Positions 54,055 to 63,713 of a DNA stretch of 64,000 bases are shown here, in pieces. A program made the translations under genes and the position numbers. Each line of letters opens with the position of its first letter. Within the stretch, counting starts at the first letter, position 1. The notes beneath the pieces were generated by a model. It had not been told where the DNA came from and did not search any database. It saw nothing but the letters and a program-made list of their open reading frames with translations. Location: the NCBI GenBank assembly GCA_018401555.1, contig JAGYKP010000099.1, positions 124,001 to 188,000 of the forward strand. The letters are read 5' to 3'. The DNA is from Halomonas sp. (GTDB taxonomy: Bacteria; Pseudomonadota; Gammaproteobacteria; Pseudomonadales; Halomonadaceae).

Positions 54055-54958
54055 CTTCCTTGATGAGGTGTGGCGTCGGGGCCGGGAAGGGTGTCCTGGG
54101 TGCCCAGCTCGCGGTGGCGCAGGCGTACATGGGTCTGGCTCTGTGCCAGCTGCATCGCCAGCCGCTCGGCGATATAGACCGAGCGATGCTGTCCGCCGGT
54201 GCAGCCGATGGCCACGGTCAGGTAGCTGCGATGGCTGGCCTCGTAGCGCTGGGTAGCCAGCGGGTCAGCCAGGCGTGGATATCCTCGAGCATCGCCTGGA
54301 CCAGCGGATAGCCCTCGAGGAAGGCGATGATCTCGGGGTCCTGGCCGGTGAAGGGTCTCAGGCGCGGGTCCCAGTAGGGGTTGGGCAGGCAGCGGGCATC
54401 GAACACCAGGTCGGCGTCGAGGGGCACCCCGCGCTTGAAGCCGAAGGATTCCACGGTCAGGGTCAGCTGTTCGGGACGGTGCCGGGCCACCTGGTCGGCG
54501 ATGCGGCCGCGTAGTTCGTGCACCGACAGCCGTGAGGTGTCGATCACCAGGTCGGCCAGGTCACGGATCTCGGCCAGCGCCTGCTCCTCGGAGTCGATCG
54601 CCTCGGCCAGCGTCATCTCGCTGCCCCGGGTGAGCGGGTGGCGGCGCCGGGTGGCAGAGTAGCGCTCGATCAGGATGCGCGCGTCGCTGGTGAGGTAGAT
54701 CACCTGGCAATCGATGCCGCGTTCACGCACCTCCTCGAGCAGGCTGGGAAAGCGCTTGAGGGCCTGGGGCAGGTTGCGGGCGTCGATGCTGACGGCGATG
54801 GAGGAGCGCGGAGATTCGGGGTTGCCCAGCTCGTCGACCAGCGAGCCGAGCAGCATGGCCGGCAGGTTGTCGATGGCGTAGTAGCCGAGATCCTCCAGGG
54901 CCTGCAGGGCGATCGATTTGCCCGAGCCGGAACGGCCGCTGATGATCACGAGCTGCAT
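54051..54958 (-). CDS. rapZ: RNase adapter protein RapZ, frameshifted
   Basis: Nucleotide- and RNA-binding adaptor that in enterics directs decay of the GlmZ sRNA to control GlmS. N-terminal kinase-like domain with [21 protein letters not shown] (Walker A at about residues 8-15). The C-terminal domain ends in [20 protein letters not shown]. One base change near 54247 separates them ([17 protein letters not shown] when restored). It has 302 residues after correction. ATG 54958 begins MQLVIISG; a longer extension to 55081 overlaps ptsN and is rejected. Confidence 0.9.
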
Positions 54959-54992
54959 GGGGATCTCCTGGTCGTCCTGGCCGAACGAGTGC

Positions 54993-55460
54993 TCAGCCCT
55001 GTCGTCGGATGGCCTCGATAAGGCCCTCGTGGAGTTCTCGCTGGCTGGCGCAGCGGCGCAGGCGAGTTCGGGTGTCGACATCGTTCATGATGCCGGCCAC
55101 CTGGGCCAGCAGGGTCAGGTGGGCGGCGTCGGCCTCCTCGGGCACCAGCAGCACGAACACCAGGTCGACGGGCTCGCCGTCGATGGCGTCGAAATCCACC
55201 GGCTCGGCCAGCTTGAGGAAGCCGGCGATGGGTGCCTTGCAGTGGGGGCTGCGGGCATGCGGGATGGCCACGCCGTTGCCGATCCCCGTACTGCCGAGGC
55301 GTTCGCGGGCAATCAGTCGCGCGAACACCTCCTGGCTGTCGAGGCTGGGAGTGTTCTGGGCGATGAAGGTGCTGAAGAACTCCAGCACCCGCTTCTTGCT
55401 TCCCCCGGGCACATCGAAGAGGGTGCGCTCCGGGGGCAGGATGGTTTCGAGAGACGACAT
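54993..55460 (-). CDS. ptsN: Nitrogen-PTS enzyme IIA (PtsN)
   Basis: The end point of the nitrogen phosphotransfer chain; its phosphorylation state tunes potassium transport and nitrogen control. It has 155 residues. EIIA fold with the active histidine in GNGVAIPHARSPHC (about residue 70), and LVFVLLVPEEADAAHLTLLAQ. ATG 55460 gives the typical MSSLETILPPERTL. It follows hpf by 7 bases. Intact. Confidence 0.94.
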   Translation of the reverse strand: MSSLETILPPERTLFDVPGGSKKRVLEFFSTFIAQNTPSLDSQEVFARLIARERLGSTGIGNGVAIPHARSPHCKAPIAGFLKLAEPVDFDAIDGEPVDLVFVLLVPEEADAAHLTLLAQVAGIMNDVDTRTRLRRCASQRELHEGLIEAIRRQG

Positions 55461-55467
55461 CGTGGGC

Positions 55468-55776
55468 TCAGCGAGCGCCGGCGCCCTGGGCGCGGGCCTG
55501 GGCCTTTTCTTTGTGCTTGACCAGCTGGCGGTCCAGCTTGTCGGCCAGGGCATCGATGGCGGCGTACATGTCGTTCTCCTGAGCTTCGGCGTGCAGGTCG
55601 GCACCGGCGGCGTGCAGGGTGCAGGCGGCTGACTGGCGCTCCTTCTCCACCGACAGGGTCACCTGCACGTTGGTGATGTTGTCGTAGTGGCGCTCTACGC
55701 GAGTCAATTTCTCGTTGACATAGTCACGCAGGGCATCGGTCAGTTCCACATGATGGCCGGTGATGTTGACTTGCAT
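55468..55776 (-). CDS. hpf: Ribosome hibernation-promoting factor, short form
   Basis: Binds the 30S subunit in stationary phase and supports 100S dimers. It has 102 residues, the short enterobacterial-type form without the long C-terminal domain. MQVNITGHHVELTDALRDYV and the ending NDMYAAIDALADKLDRQLVKHK are family signatures. GAGCGTGT precedes the ATG. Placed between rpoN and ptsN as usual. Sigma54 genes elsewhere share this order. Confidence 0.95.
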   Translation of the reverse strand: MQVNITGHHVELTDALRDYVNEKLTRVERHYDNITNVQVTLSVEKERQSAACTLHAAGADLHAEAQENDMYAAIDALADKLDRQLVKHKEKAQARAQGAGAR

Positions 55777-55870
55777 GACACGCTCCTTGCTCGTTGGTTG
55801 TGCTTCGATTGTAACCCTTTTTCCTGCCTTGCATACCCCCCGTGCCGACGCCCTGGATGACGGTGATGAC

Positions 55871-56054
55871 GCGGGTCATGCCAGCCGCTTGCGTTCGCTG
55901 GAGGAGGGGATGCCCATGGCTTCCCGGGTAAGCTCTGGAGAGCGCCACGGTGCGGCGCCGCGCGGGGTCATGCCAGCCGCTTGCGTTCACTCGAGGAAGG
56001 GATGCCCATGGCCTCGCGGTACTTTGCCACGGTACGGCGCGCGACCTGGATGCC
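55871..56054. repeat. Tandem duplication of the 3' end of rpoN, period 92 bases
   Basis: The bases around the rpoN stop (about 55963-56054) recur at 55871-55962 at an offset of exactly 92. The best-matching core, GGTCATGCCAGCCGCTTGCG, is identical; the next 35 bases differ mostly at third-codon positions. The outer copy codes for a second, non-expressed RpoN-box end (SSSERKRLA with one extra C). It also explains a spurious 88-residue frame at 55724-55990. Confidence 0.8.
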
Positions 56055-57381
56055 GGCCTCGTCGAGCAGGGTCACCAGCTTGCTGTCGGAGAGCGGCTTG
56101 CGCGGTGGCTCCTCCTGGATGAGCTTGCGGATGCGGGCGCGGATGGCGGTGCTGGAGTGGGCGTCGCCCTCGCCCTCGCCGCGGACCTGGCTGGAGAAGA
56201 AATACTTGAGCTCGAACACCCCGCGGGGCGTATGGATGAACTTCTGGGTGGTGACCCTGGAGATGGTGGACTCGTGCATCTCCACTGTCTGCGCGATATC
56301 GGCCAGGATCAGCGGCTTCATCGCCTCCTCGCCGCGCTCGAGGAAGTCGATCTGGCGGGCCAGGATCTCGCGACCGACGCGCAGCAGGGTGTCGTTGCGG
56401 CTGGTCAGGCTCTTCATCAGCCAGCGCGCCTCCTGGAGGTGCTCTTTGAGGAACTGGTTGTCGTCGCTCCTGTCGGCGCGGCGCACCAGCGCCGCGTAAT
56501 CGGGCTGGATACGCAGTCGTGGCAGGGCCTCGGGGTTGAGCTCGACGTGCCAGCCATGACGGTCGTGGAAGGCGACCAGGTCGGGTATCCACATAGTCGT
56601 CGGTCACGGTGGCAAAGGCGCTGCCGGGGCGCGGGTCCAGGCCGCGCACCAGGGCGATGGTCGCGTCAAGCGCGTCATCGTCCAGTCCCAGGCGGCGCTT
56701 GAGCAGGCGTCGGTCGCCGCCGGCCAGGGCCTCGAGGAACTGGCGAACCAGGCGCCGCGCCTGGGGCAGGTGCGGGGTGTCGTCGGGGAGCAGGGCGAGC
56801 TGCAGGTGCAGGCATTCGCGCAGGTCGCGGGCGAAGATGCCGGTGGGTTCGAACTGCTGCAGGCGTAGCAGGACCCGCTCCATCTCCTGACTGCGCAGGT
56901 CGGCGAGTCCCTGTTGCCTCAGGCCATCACGGATCTCGTCGAGCGGGGCGGCCAGGTAGCCGGCATCGTTGACGGCATCGATCAGGCTCTCGGCAATCTG
57001 CCGCTCCCGGGGATCGAGGTCGCTCATCGCCAGCTGCCAGGCGAGGTGGCCGTGCAGGCTCTGGCCCTGCGCCTGGCGCTCGAAGTCGGGCCCCTCGCCG
57101 CCGGCCGGCGCGCCCAGGTCCTGATAGGTGTCCGACCAGTCGCTGTCGGTGGCGAGCTGTTCGGGGATCTCGCTGGCCCAGTCGTCTTCCGCGGGCTCCT
57201 GAGTGGGCTGCTCCCCGAACTCGTCATCGAGCTCCAGCAGCGGGTTGCTCTCCAGCGCCTGCTGGATCTCCTGGCGCAGGTCCAGGGTGGAGAGTTGCAG
57301 CAGGGCGATGGCCTGTTGCAGCTGGGGCGTCATGGTCAGCTGAGTGCCGACCCGCAGCTGCAGGGATGCCTTCATGGCCAT
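55968..57381 (-). CDS. rpoN: RNA polymerase sigma-54 factor RpoN, frameshifted
   Basis: Directs transcription from -24/-12 promoters with enhancer-binding activators. About 470 residues. The glutamine-rich activator region opens it ([21 protein letters not shown]), an acidic linker follows, then the core-binding region ([20 protein letters not shown]), the helix-turn-helix and the RpoN box, [17 protein letters not shown], which is intact. One inserted G near 56596 breaks the frame; removed, it gives [27 protein letters not shown] precedes ATG 57381; the next ATG at 57375 is possible. Upstream of hpf and downstream of lptB, as in Pseudomonas. Confidence 0.94.
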
Positions 57382-57516
57382 GGCAGGCGTCCTCCTGGCG
57401 TGTCGGAAAACCCTACCCTAGCCCCTGACGTCGCGTGGCGCAATACTTCATTAAGCAATAATCATGCCATGCGTGGGGCGCGCCGGAATATATTTATAGG
57501 GTTATGTCGGCCGGGG

Positions 57517-58242
57517 TCAGAGGCGGAAGTCTTCGCCCAGGTAGACCTCACGCACCCTCTGGTTGGAGAGGATCGACTCGGCGTCGCCTTCGGCGATGAT
57601 CTTGCCGTCGCCGACGATATAGGCGGTATCGCAGATGTCGAGGGTCTCGCGGACGTTGTGGTCGGTGATCAGCACGCCGATATCCCGTGCCTTGAGCTGG
57701 CGGATGATCCCCTTGATCTCGCCCACCGAGATCGGGTCGACCCCGGCGAAGGGCTCGTCGAGCAGGATGAAGGCGGGCTCGGTCGCCAGCGCCCTGGCGA
57801 TCTCCACCCGGCGCCGCTCGCCGCCGGAGAGGCTCATGCCCAGGTTGTCGCGGATATGGGTGACATGGAACTCCTCGAGCAGCTGCTCCAGGCGTGCCCG
57901 ACGGCCGGCGCGGTCGAGGTCCTTGCGGGTCTCGAGGATGGCCATGATGTTGTCGGCCACCGACAGCTTGCGGAAGATCGAGGCCTCCTGGGGCAGGTAG
58001 CCGATCCCCGCCCGTGCCCGCTCGTGCATGGCGGCCCGGGAGAGGTCCAGGTCATCGATGGCCACCGAGCCGGCATCGGCACGCACCAGCCCCACGATCA
58101 TGTAGAAGGAGGTGGTCTTGCCGGCGCCGTTGGGGCCCAGCAGTCCGACGATGCTGCCCTGGCGGATCGACAGGCCGATGTCCTGCACCACGCGGCGGCG
58201 CTTGTAGCTCTTGGCCAGGTGACGGGCGTGAAGGGTTTTCAT
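57517..58242 (-). CDS. lptB: LPS export ABC ATPase LptB
   Basis: Cytosolic ATPase that powers LPS extraction with LptFG. It has 241 residues. Walker [10 protein letters not shown] at about 36, signature [15 protein letters not shown], Walker [18 protein letters not shown]-loop LITDHNVRE. Intact. ATG 58242 has 8 bases to the lptA stop. The 135 bases between it and rpoN are AT-rich on one side (ATAAATATATTCC) and may hold the rpoN promoter. Confidence 0.97.
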   Translation of the reverse strand: MKTLHARHLAKSYKRRRVVQDIGLSIRQGSIVGLLGPNGAGKTTSFYMIVGLVRADAGSVAIDDLDLSRAAMHERARAGIGYLPQEASIFRKLSVADNIMAILETRKDLDRAGRRARLEQLLEEFHVTHIRDNLGMSLSGGERRRVEIARALATEPAFILLDEPFAGVDPISVGEIKGIIRQLKARDIGVLITDHNVRETLDICDTAYIVGDGKIIAEGDAESILSNQRVREVYLGEDFRL

Positions 58243-58250
58243 GGATTCCC

Positions 58251-58781
58251 TTACTGCTGTTCGGGCTGGAGGGTCATGCGGATGCGCTGGCTGCCCTCGA
58301 CGCCCTCGCCATCGGAGCGGGCCTGCACCACGCGGCGGTCGAGGAAGTACTCCAGGTAGCCGCCCTCGAAGGTGTCGCCCCCCTGGTGGAGTTCGGCGCG
58401 ATCGATCAGCTCCACGCGCCGTTCGGCCACGTGATAGATGACGGTGCGCCCCCAACCCTTGACGACCGGTTCGGCGGGGTCGGGCTGCTGTTCGAGGTAG
58501 GCCCGTTCACCGGTGGCAGTCGCCAGGGAGAGCTCGCCGGCCGCGTTGCGGCGGATCTCCACCCGGTTGCCGGTCAGGCGCATGCTGCCCTGGCGGATAT
58601 CCACGTTGCCGGTGTACACGGCGGTGCCGGCGCGATCGTCGAGATCGAGGCGGTCCGCCTCGACCAGGATGGGGGCATTGGCATCCTGGTTTTGAGCCTG
58701 GTCCTGTGCCTGGCTGGCGGGGGCGATAGCCAGCGCCAGCAGCAGTGCACAGGTCAGCGTGGGGAGCAGGGGGCGCGTCAT
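58251..58781 (-). CDS. lptA: LPS transport periplasmic protein LptA
   Basis: Forms the periplasmic beta-jellyroll bridge for LPS. It has 176 residues with a Sec signal peptide (residues 1-25, [18 protein letters not shown]). The OstA-like body shows [21 protein letters not shown] and [11 protein letters not shown]. Stop and start overlap with lptC by 4 bases. Intact. Typical lptC-lptA-lptB order. Confidence 0.94.
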   Translation of the reverse strand: MTRPLLPTLTCALLLALAIAPASQAQDQAQNQDANAPILVEADRLDLDDRAGTAVYTGNVDIRQGSMRLTGNRVEIRRNAAGELSLATATGERAYLEQQPDPAEPVVKGWGRTVIYHVAERRVELIDRAELHQGGDTFEGGYLEYFLDRRVVQARSDGEGVEGSQRIRMTLQPEQQ

Positions 58782-59365
58782 GGCGAGGACTCCTCGGATG
58801 TCTCGGGCGGATGGTGGCCGCGCACATTGTCGGTCAGGCGCGCCCGATTGTCATGGAGCCAGGCGTCGAAACGCTCACCGCTCATGCGCTGGGGTGGCTG
58901 GCGCAGGGTGGCCGGGGTGGTGCTCCAGGCATGCCCGGTGTCGGCATCGTAGTGCAGCGTCTCGGTCTCGAGCTCCCAGCGCTCGGCGGGGGCGCGCAGG
59001 CGGGCGTCGCCGTCCGAGAGGCAGCGGGTTGCCGCCCGGCCCCAGGCTCGCCGCTCTCGGCCTCGGCCAGCCATAGCCGACCTTCGCGGTCGTGGAGCCG
59101 GGCAAGCGGGGTCTCCAGGCGGGTCACGTCATCCACCGGGGTATGCACCAGCCGCGGCGTGGTCACCCGCTGGTGGGGCCGGCCCTCGGCTGTCGAAGCG
59201 GGTGAGGCGCGCATTCTCGAGGTAGAAGTCGGGTTCGCCCGCGGCATCGCGCGGCACCTGGCCGGTGGGGCTGGGGTCGCGCAGGTCGAGCAGCGCCAGG
59301 CCTCCGCCCAGCGCCAGCAGCAGCAGGGTCAGCCAGGTGCGGAAGCCGGGGCGCGGCAGGGCCAT
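58778..59365 (-). CDS. lptC: LPS export protein LptC, frameshifted
   Basis: Single-pass membrane protein linking LptBFG to LptA. N-terminal helix FRTWLTLLLLALGGGLALLDL (about residues 8-28), then the jellyroll start EPDFYLENARLTRFD. The frame changes near 59195 (FDSRGRPHQRVTTPRLVHT) and near 59035, and then RWELETETLHYDADTG and the end [13 protein letters not shown] restore it. About 195 residues. Start 59365 (MALPRPGFRTW) is preferred; an in-frame ATG 59383 lies inside kdsC. Confidence 0.85.
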
Positions 59366-59369
59366 GATC

Positions 59370-59931
59370 TCAGCCGGCCCCATGCAGGTAGGTGTCGATC
59401 ACCGCGTCCCAGTGGCCCTGGGCGCGCAGCAGGGTGTCGGCGATCTCGCGGGCCGCGCCCTGGCCGCCCGCTGCGTTCGGTGACCCAGTCCGCGTGCTTC
59501 TGGATGTAGCTCGGTGCATTGGGCACGCTGATGCCCACGCCGGCACGGCGGATGGCGCCCACATCGGGCATGTCGTCGCCGCAGTAGGCTACCTGGTCGA
59601 ACTCCAGGCCCAGGCGCGCGATCAGCTCGCGCAGGACCGGCAGCTTCTTCTCGACGCCCTGGAAGACATGCTGGATGCCCAGGGCGGCGGCGCGGCGGCT
59701 CACCGTGGGCGATTCGCGGCCGGTGATCAGTGCGACCTGGATGCCGGCACGCTTGAGCAGCTTGAGGCCGTGACCATCCTGGACGTTGAAGGCCTTGATC
59801 TCGATGCCGTCGGCCTGGAAGTAGAGCTGGCCGTCGGTGAGCACGCCATCGACGTCCAGCGCCAGCAGGCGGATGCGGCGCAGGCGATCGGTGAGCTGCG
59901 GATCCTGCAGGGGAGAGGTATGGGTCGTCAT
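59370..59931 (-). CDS. kdsC: KDO-8-phosphate phosphatase KdsC, frameshifted
   Basis: HAD-family phosphatase giving free KDO for lipid A. It has 186 residues. Catalytic motif LLALDVDGVLTDG (about 22-34), the lysine motif IQVALITGRESP and the third motif VAYCGDDMPDVGAIRRAG. One extra base near 59475 shifts the tail; corrected, it ends GGQGAAREIADTLLRAQGHW and YLHGAG. The stop is 4 bases from the lptC start. Confidence 0.92.
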
Positions 59932-59952
59932 GAAGACTCCGTGTTGTTGAGG

Positions 59953-60943
59953 TCAGATCACGCCGCTGGCGAGCAGGTCGTGCATATGCAGGGCGCCCAC
60001 CGGGCGACCCTCGTCGTCGACCACGGCCAGGGCGGAGATGCGGTGGTCTTCCATCAGGCTGACTGCCTCGGCGGCCAGGGTCTCCGGGGAGACGCGCTTG
60101 CCGGGGCAGGTCATCACTTCATCCACGCTCAGGTCGGTCAGGTCGCTGTGCTGGTCCAGGGTGCGGCGCAGGTCGCCATCGGTGTAGACCCCGGCGAGGC
60201 GGCCGTCGGGGGCCACCACGCAGGTGAAACCCAGCCCCTGGCGGGTGATCTCCAGCAGGGCGTCGCGCAGCGGGCTGCCCAGCGGCACCCGGGGCAGCCG
60301 GCTGCCGCCTGTGCATCAGGTCGCCGACGCGCAGCAGCAGGCGCTTGCCGAGGCTGCCCCCGGGATGGGATAGCGCGAAGTCCTCGGCGGTGAAACCGCG
60401 TGACTCGAGCAGCGCCACGGCCAGGGCATCGCCCATGGCCAGGGCCGCGGTAGTAGAGGCGGTGGGGGCCAGGTCGAGAGGGCAGGCCTCGCGCTCGACC
60501 CCGGTATCGAGGTGCGCCTCGGCATGGCGGGCCAGGCTCGAGGCGGGGCGACCGGTCATGCTGATCAGCGGCACCTTCATGCGCTTGAGCAGCGGCAGCA
60601 GGGCGGTCACCTCGGCGGTCTCGCCCGAGTTGGAGAGCGCCAGCACCACGTCGCCGGGGGTGATCATGCCGAGGTCACCGTGGCTGGCCTCGCCGGGGTG
60701 CACGAAGAAGGCCGGCGTGCCGGTGCTGGCCAGGGTGGCGGCGATCTTGCCGGCGATATGCCCCGACTTGCCCATGCCGGTGACCACCACGCGGCCGCGG
60801 CAGGCCAGGATCAGCTCGCAGGCATGGTCGAAGGCGTCGTCGAGGCGCGCCACCAGGGCGCCGATGGCCTGCTGCTCGAGGTGCAGGGTGCGTCGGGCGC
60901 TGTCACGGAGGGCCGAACCGGCCGAGGGGGTATCGGATGTCAT
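59953..60943 (-). CDS. kdsD: Arabinose-5-phosphate isomerase KdsD, frameshifted
   Basis: Converts ribulose-5-phosphate to arabinose-5-phosphate, the KDO precursor. It has 329 residues. SIS domain at about 35-190 (VVVTGMGKSGHIAGKIAATLAS, VLALSNSGETAEVTALLP) followed by two CBS domains (GFTCVVAPDGRLAGVYTDGDL and MEDHRISALAVVDDEGRPV). One extra base near 60307 (LMHRGSRLPRVPLGSPL when removed). Start ATG 60943, MTSDTPSAG. Neighbour of kdsC and a CaCA antiporter, the classic yrb order. Confidence 0.93.
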
Positions 60944-60975
60944 GGCGACGATTGTTGCCTGTTCGAGGGGTTCAC

Positions 60976-61933
60976 TCAAGAGCCGCCGCCCAGACTGGCC
61001 GTGCCGAGCCAGATCAGGTAGCCGAAGTAGCTGGCGGCCAGTGCCGCGCCGGGGAGGCGACCCAGATGGTTGCGGCGGTGCCACAGCAGCAGGGCTCCGA
61101 GTACCAGGGTCAGCACCAGCAGCAGCGGATAGTCACGCTCGCCGGCGGCGGGGTCGGTCGGGCCCGGCGCCAGCAGGCCGGGGATCGGCAGCACCGCCAG
61201 CAGGTTGAAGAGGTTGGAGCCGATGATATTGCCGATGGCCAGATCGTGGTGGCGCTTGAGGGCGCTGGCCACGCAGGCCACCAGCTCCGGCAGGCTGGTG
61301 CCGATGGCGACGATGGTCAGGCCGATGACCAGCTCGCTGATCCCCATGCTGCGGGCCAGTTCGCTGGCCCCCCACACCAGGCCGCGGGAGCCGGCCACCA
61401 TCACCGCGAGTGTCACCACCAGCCACAGCAGGGCGCGAGCCAGCGTCATGTTGGGATATCTCGCCTGCCACTTCCTCCTTGGCGTCCGGAGTGTCGGCAC
61501 GGAACAGCCACCACAGGCTGAACAGCAGCAGGGCGATGAGCAGCGCGGCATCCATCCGTCCCAGGTGGCCGTTGGCCAGGGCGTAACCGGCGAGTCCGGT
61601 GGCGCCGAGCAGCAGCGGCAGTTCGCGGCGCACGATGGAGAAGCGTACCGGTATAGGCACCACCAGCGCGGTGATGCCCAGTACCAGCCCGATGTTGGCG
61701 ATGTTGGAGCCCAGGGCGTTGCCGGTGGCCAGGTCGGGGATGCCATCCAGGGAGGCCATCAGCGACACCACGATCTCCGGGGCCGAGGTGCCCAGGGCGA
61801 CGATGGTCATGCCCACCAGCATGGTGCTCATGCCGGCGCGGCGGGCGGTGGCGGCCGCCGCGCCGACGAAGTGGTCGGCGCTCCACAGCAGGGCGACGAG
61901 ACCCAGCAGCACGGCGATCAGGGGTAGCAGCAT
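60976..61933 (-). CDS. yrbG: Calcium/sodium antiporter YrbG, frameshifted
   Basis: CaCA-family inner-membrane exchanger with two inverted halves, 318 residues after correction. The two alpha repeats are visible: VALGTSAPEIVVSLMAS with GNALGSNIANIGLVLG, and VAIGTSLPELVACVASA with GNIIGSNLFNLLAVLP. The linker holds a single frame change near 61470. AT-rich 119-base gap to the divergent mlaF. In E. coli it is the gene beside the mla operon and kdsD, as here. Confidence 0.91.
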
Positions 61934-62052
61934 GGAGTATCGGCTCGCTAAGGCGGTCGGTTTCGGAAAGGCGCCATTAAACGTGCTGGCCAGGAGCGGT
62001 GCAAGCCGCGGGGCGGCATCGGGCTGGCGCCTGGCCAGGCAGTTAGGATACG

Positions 62053-62898
62053 ATGTTCGATAATTTTACTGGGATGGCTGAGCCGATGAGTGACACTCCC
62101 TTCGTGGCGGTGGAGGGGCTGCATTTCGCGCGTGGCGACAAGGAGATCTTCCGCGGCGTCGACATGACGATCCAGCGCGGCGCTATTACTGCGATCATGG
62201 GCCCCAGCGGCAGTGGCAAGACCACCCTGCTCAAGCTGATCGGCGGGCAGCTGCTGCCCGACGCCGGGCGGGTGCTGATCGAGGGCCAGGACGTGCACCG
62301 CCAGTCGCGCAAGGCGCTGTTCGCGATGCGCCAGCGCATGGGCATGCTGTTCCAGAGCGGGGCGCTGTTCTCCGACCTCAGCGTGTTCGAGAACGTCGCC
62401 TTCCCGCTGCGGGTGCATACCGACCTGCCGGGCACCATGGTCCGCGACCTGGTGCTGATGAAGCTCGAGGCGGTGGGCCTGCGTGGTGCCCGGGAGCTGA
62501 TGCCTGCGGAGCTCTCCGGGGGCATGGCGCGCCGGGTGGCCCTGGCCCGGGCCATCGCCCTGGACCCCGAACTGATCCTCTATGACGAGCCGTTCGTCGG
62601 TCAGGACCCGATCTCCATGGGCGTGCTGGTGCAGCTGATCAAGCGCCTCAACCAGGCGCTGGGGCTGACCTCGATCGTGGTCTCCCACGACATCAAGGAG
62701 ACCCTGACCATCGCCGACTATGTCTACGTGATTGCCGATGGCCAGGTGATGGCCCACGGCACACCCAAAAGCCTCGATGTGGACCAGGATCCCCGGGTCA
62801 GCCAGTTCGTCCACGGCGAGCCGGATGGGCCGGTGCCCTTCCACTATCCGGCGGTGGACTTCGTCAGCGACATGCTCAGCCCGGGAGGCCCTCGATGA
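62053..62898 (+). CDS. mlaF: Phospholipid transport ATPase MlaF
   Basis: ATPase of the MlaFEDB complex that moves phospholipids between the inner and outer membranes. Walker [10 protein letters not shown], signature [14 protein letters not shown], Walker [18 protein letters not shown], and [16 protein letters not shown]. From ATG 62053 it has 281 residues and TTAGGA lies a few bases upstream; starts at 62074 or 62086 ([12 protein letters not shown]) are possible and would fit the family length better. Stop overlaps mlaE by 4 bases. Intact. Confidence 0.94.
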   Translation: MFDNFTGMAEPMSDTPFVAVEGLHFARGDKEIFRGVDMTIQRGAITAIMGPSGSGKTTLLKLIGGQLLPDAGRVLIEGQDVHRQSRKALFAMRQRMGMLFQSGALFSDLSVFENVAFPLRVHTDLPGTMVRDLVLMKLEAVGLRGARELMPAELSGGMARRVALARAIALDPELILYDEPFVGQDPISMGVLVQLIKRLNQALGLTSIVVSHDIKETLTIADYVYVIADGQVMAHGTPKSLDVDQDPRVSQFVHGEPDGPVPFHYPAVDFVSDMLSPGGPR

Positions 62899-63677
62899 TC
62901 CAGCGAATCCGCCGCCTGGGACACCGCGGCTGCGACCTGCTCGAGTCCTTCGGTCGCGCCGGTATCTTCCTCGCCCAGTCCGCCGTGGGGCTGCCGAGTC
63001 GCGAGGGGCTCTACCTCTGGGTGCGCCAGATGCACTTCGTCGGCGTGCTGTCGCTGGCCATCGTGCTGGTCTCGGGGCTATTCATCGGCATGGTGCTGTC
63101 GCTGCAGGGTTATACCATCCTGGTCGACTTCGGCGCCGAGGATGCGCTGGGCCAGATGGTGGCGCTATCGCTGCTGCGTGAGCTTGCCCCGGTGGTGGCG
63201 GCGCTGCTGTTCGCCGGACGTGCCGGTTCGGCACTGACTGCCGAGATCGGCCTGATGAAGGCCACCGAGCAGCTGACCAGCATGGAGATGATCGGCGTCG
63301 ACCCGCTGCGTCGGGTGGTGGCGCCGCGGCTGTGGGCGGGCTTCGTGGCCCTGCCGCTGCTTACCGTGGGCTTCGGTGTGGTGGGCATCTACGGTGGCTA
63401 CCTGGTCGGCGTCGACTGGCTGGGCGTCTTCGAGGGCTCCTACTGGTCCAACATGCAGGCCAGCGTCGACTTCGTCGACGACGTGGGCAACGGCATCATC
63501 AAGAGCCTGGTGTTTGCCGTGGTGGTGACCTGGATCGCGGTATTCCAGGGCTATGACCTGGTGCCCACCTCGGAGGGCATCTCGCGGGCCACCACCCGTA
63601 CCGTGGTCTATTCCTCGCTGGCCGTGCTTGGCCTCGATTTCGTGCTGACCGCCGTGATGTTCGGCGGCCTCGCCTGA
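62895..63677 (+). CDS. mlaE: Phospholipid transport permease MlaE
   Basis: Integral membrane subunit, 260 residues, about five or six helices ([45 protein letters not shown]). [22 protein letters not shown] is the conserved coupling loop. Ends at [15 protein letters not shown] overlaps the mlaF stop. Intact. Confidence 0.95.
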   Translation: MIQRIRRLGHRGCDLLESFGRAGIFLAQSAVGLPSREGLYLWVRQMHFVGVLSLAIVLVSGLFIGMVLSLQGYTILVDFGAEDALGQMVALSLLRELAPVVAALLFAGRAGSALTAEIGLMKATEQLTSMEMIGVDPLRRVVAPRLWAGFVALPLLTVGFGVVGIYGGYLVGVDWLGVFEGSYWSNMQASVDFVDDVGNGIIKSLVFAVVVTWIAVFQGYDLVPTSEGISRATTRTVVYSSLAVLGLDFVLTAVMFGGLA

Positions 63678-63713
63678 GCGGCGAACGATCGCCCTGATGT
63701 GTGGAGATACTAG

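Noticed and set aside
55724..55990. 88-residue minus-strand open frame after rpoN
   Set aside because: It reads through the duplicated rpoN end in the wrong frame; no independent gene.
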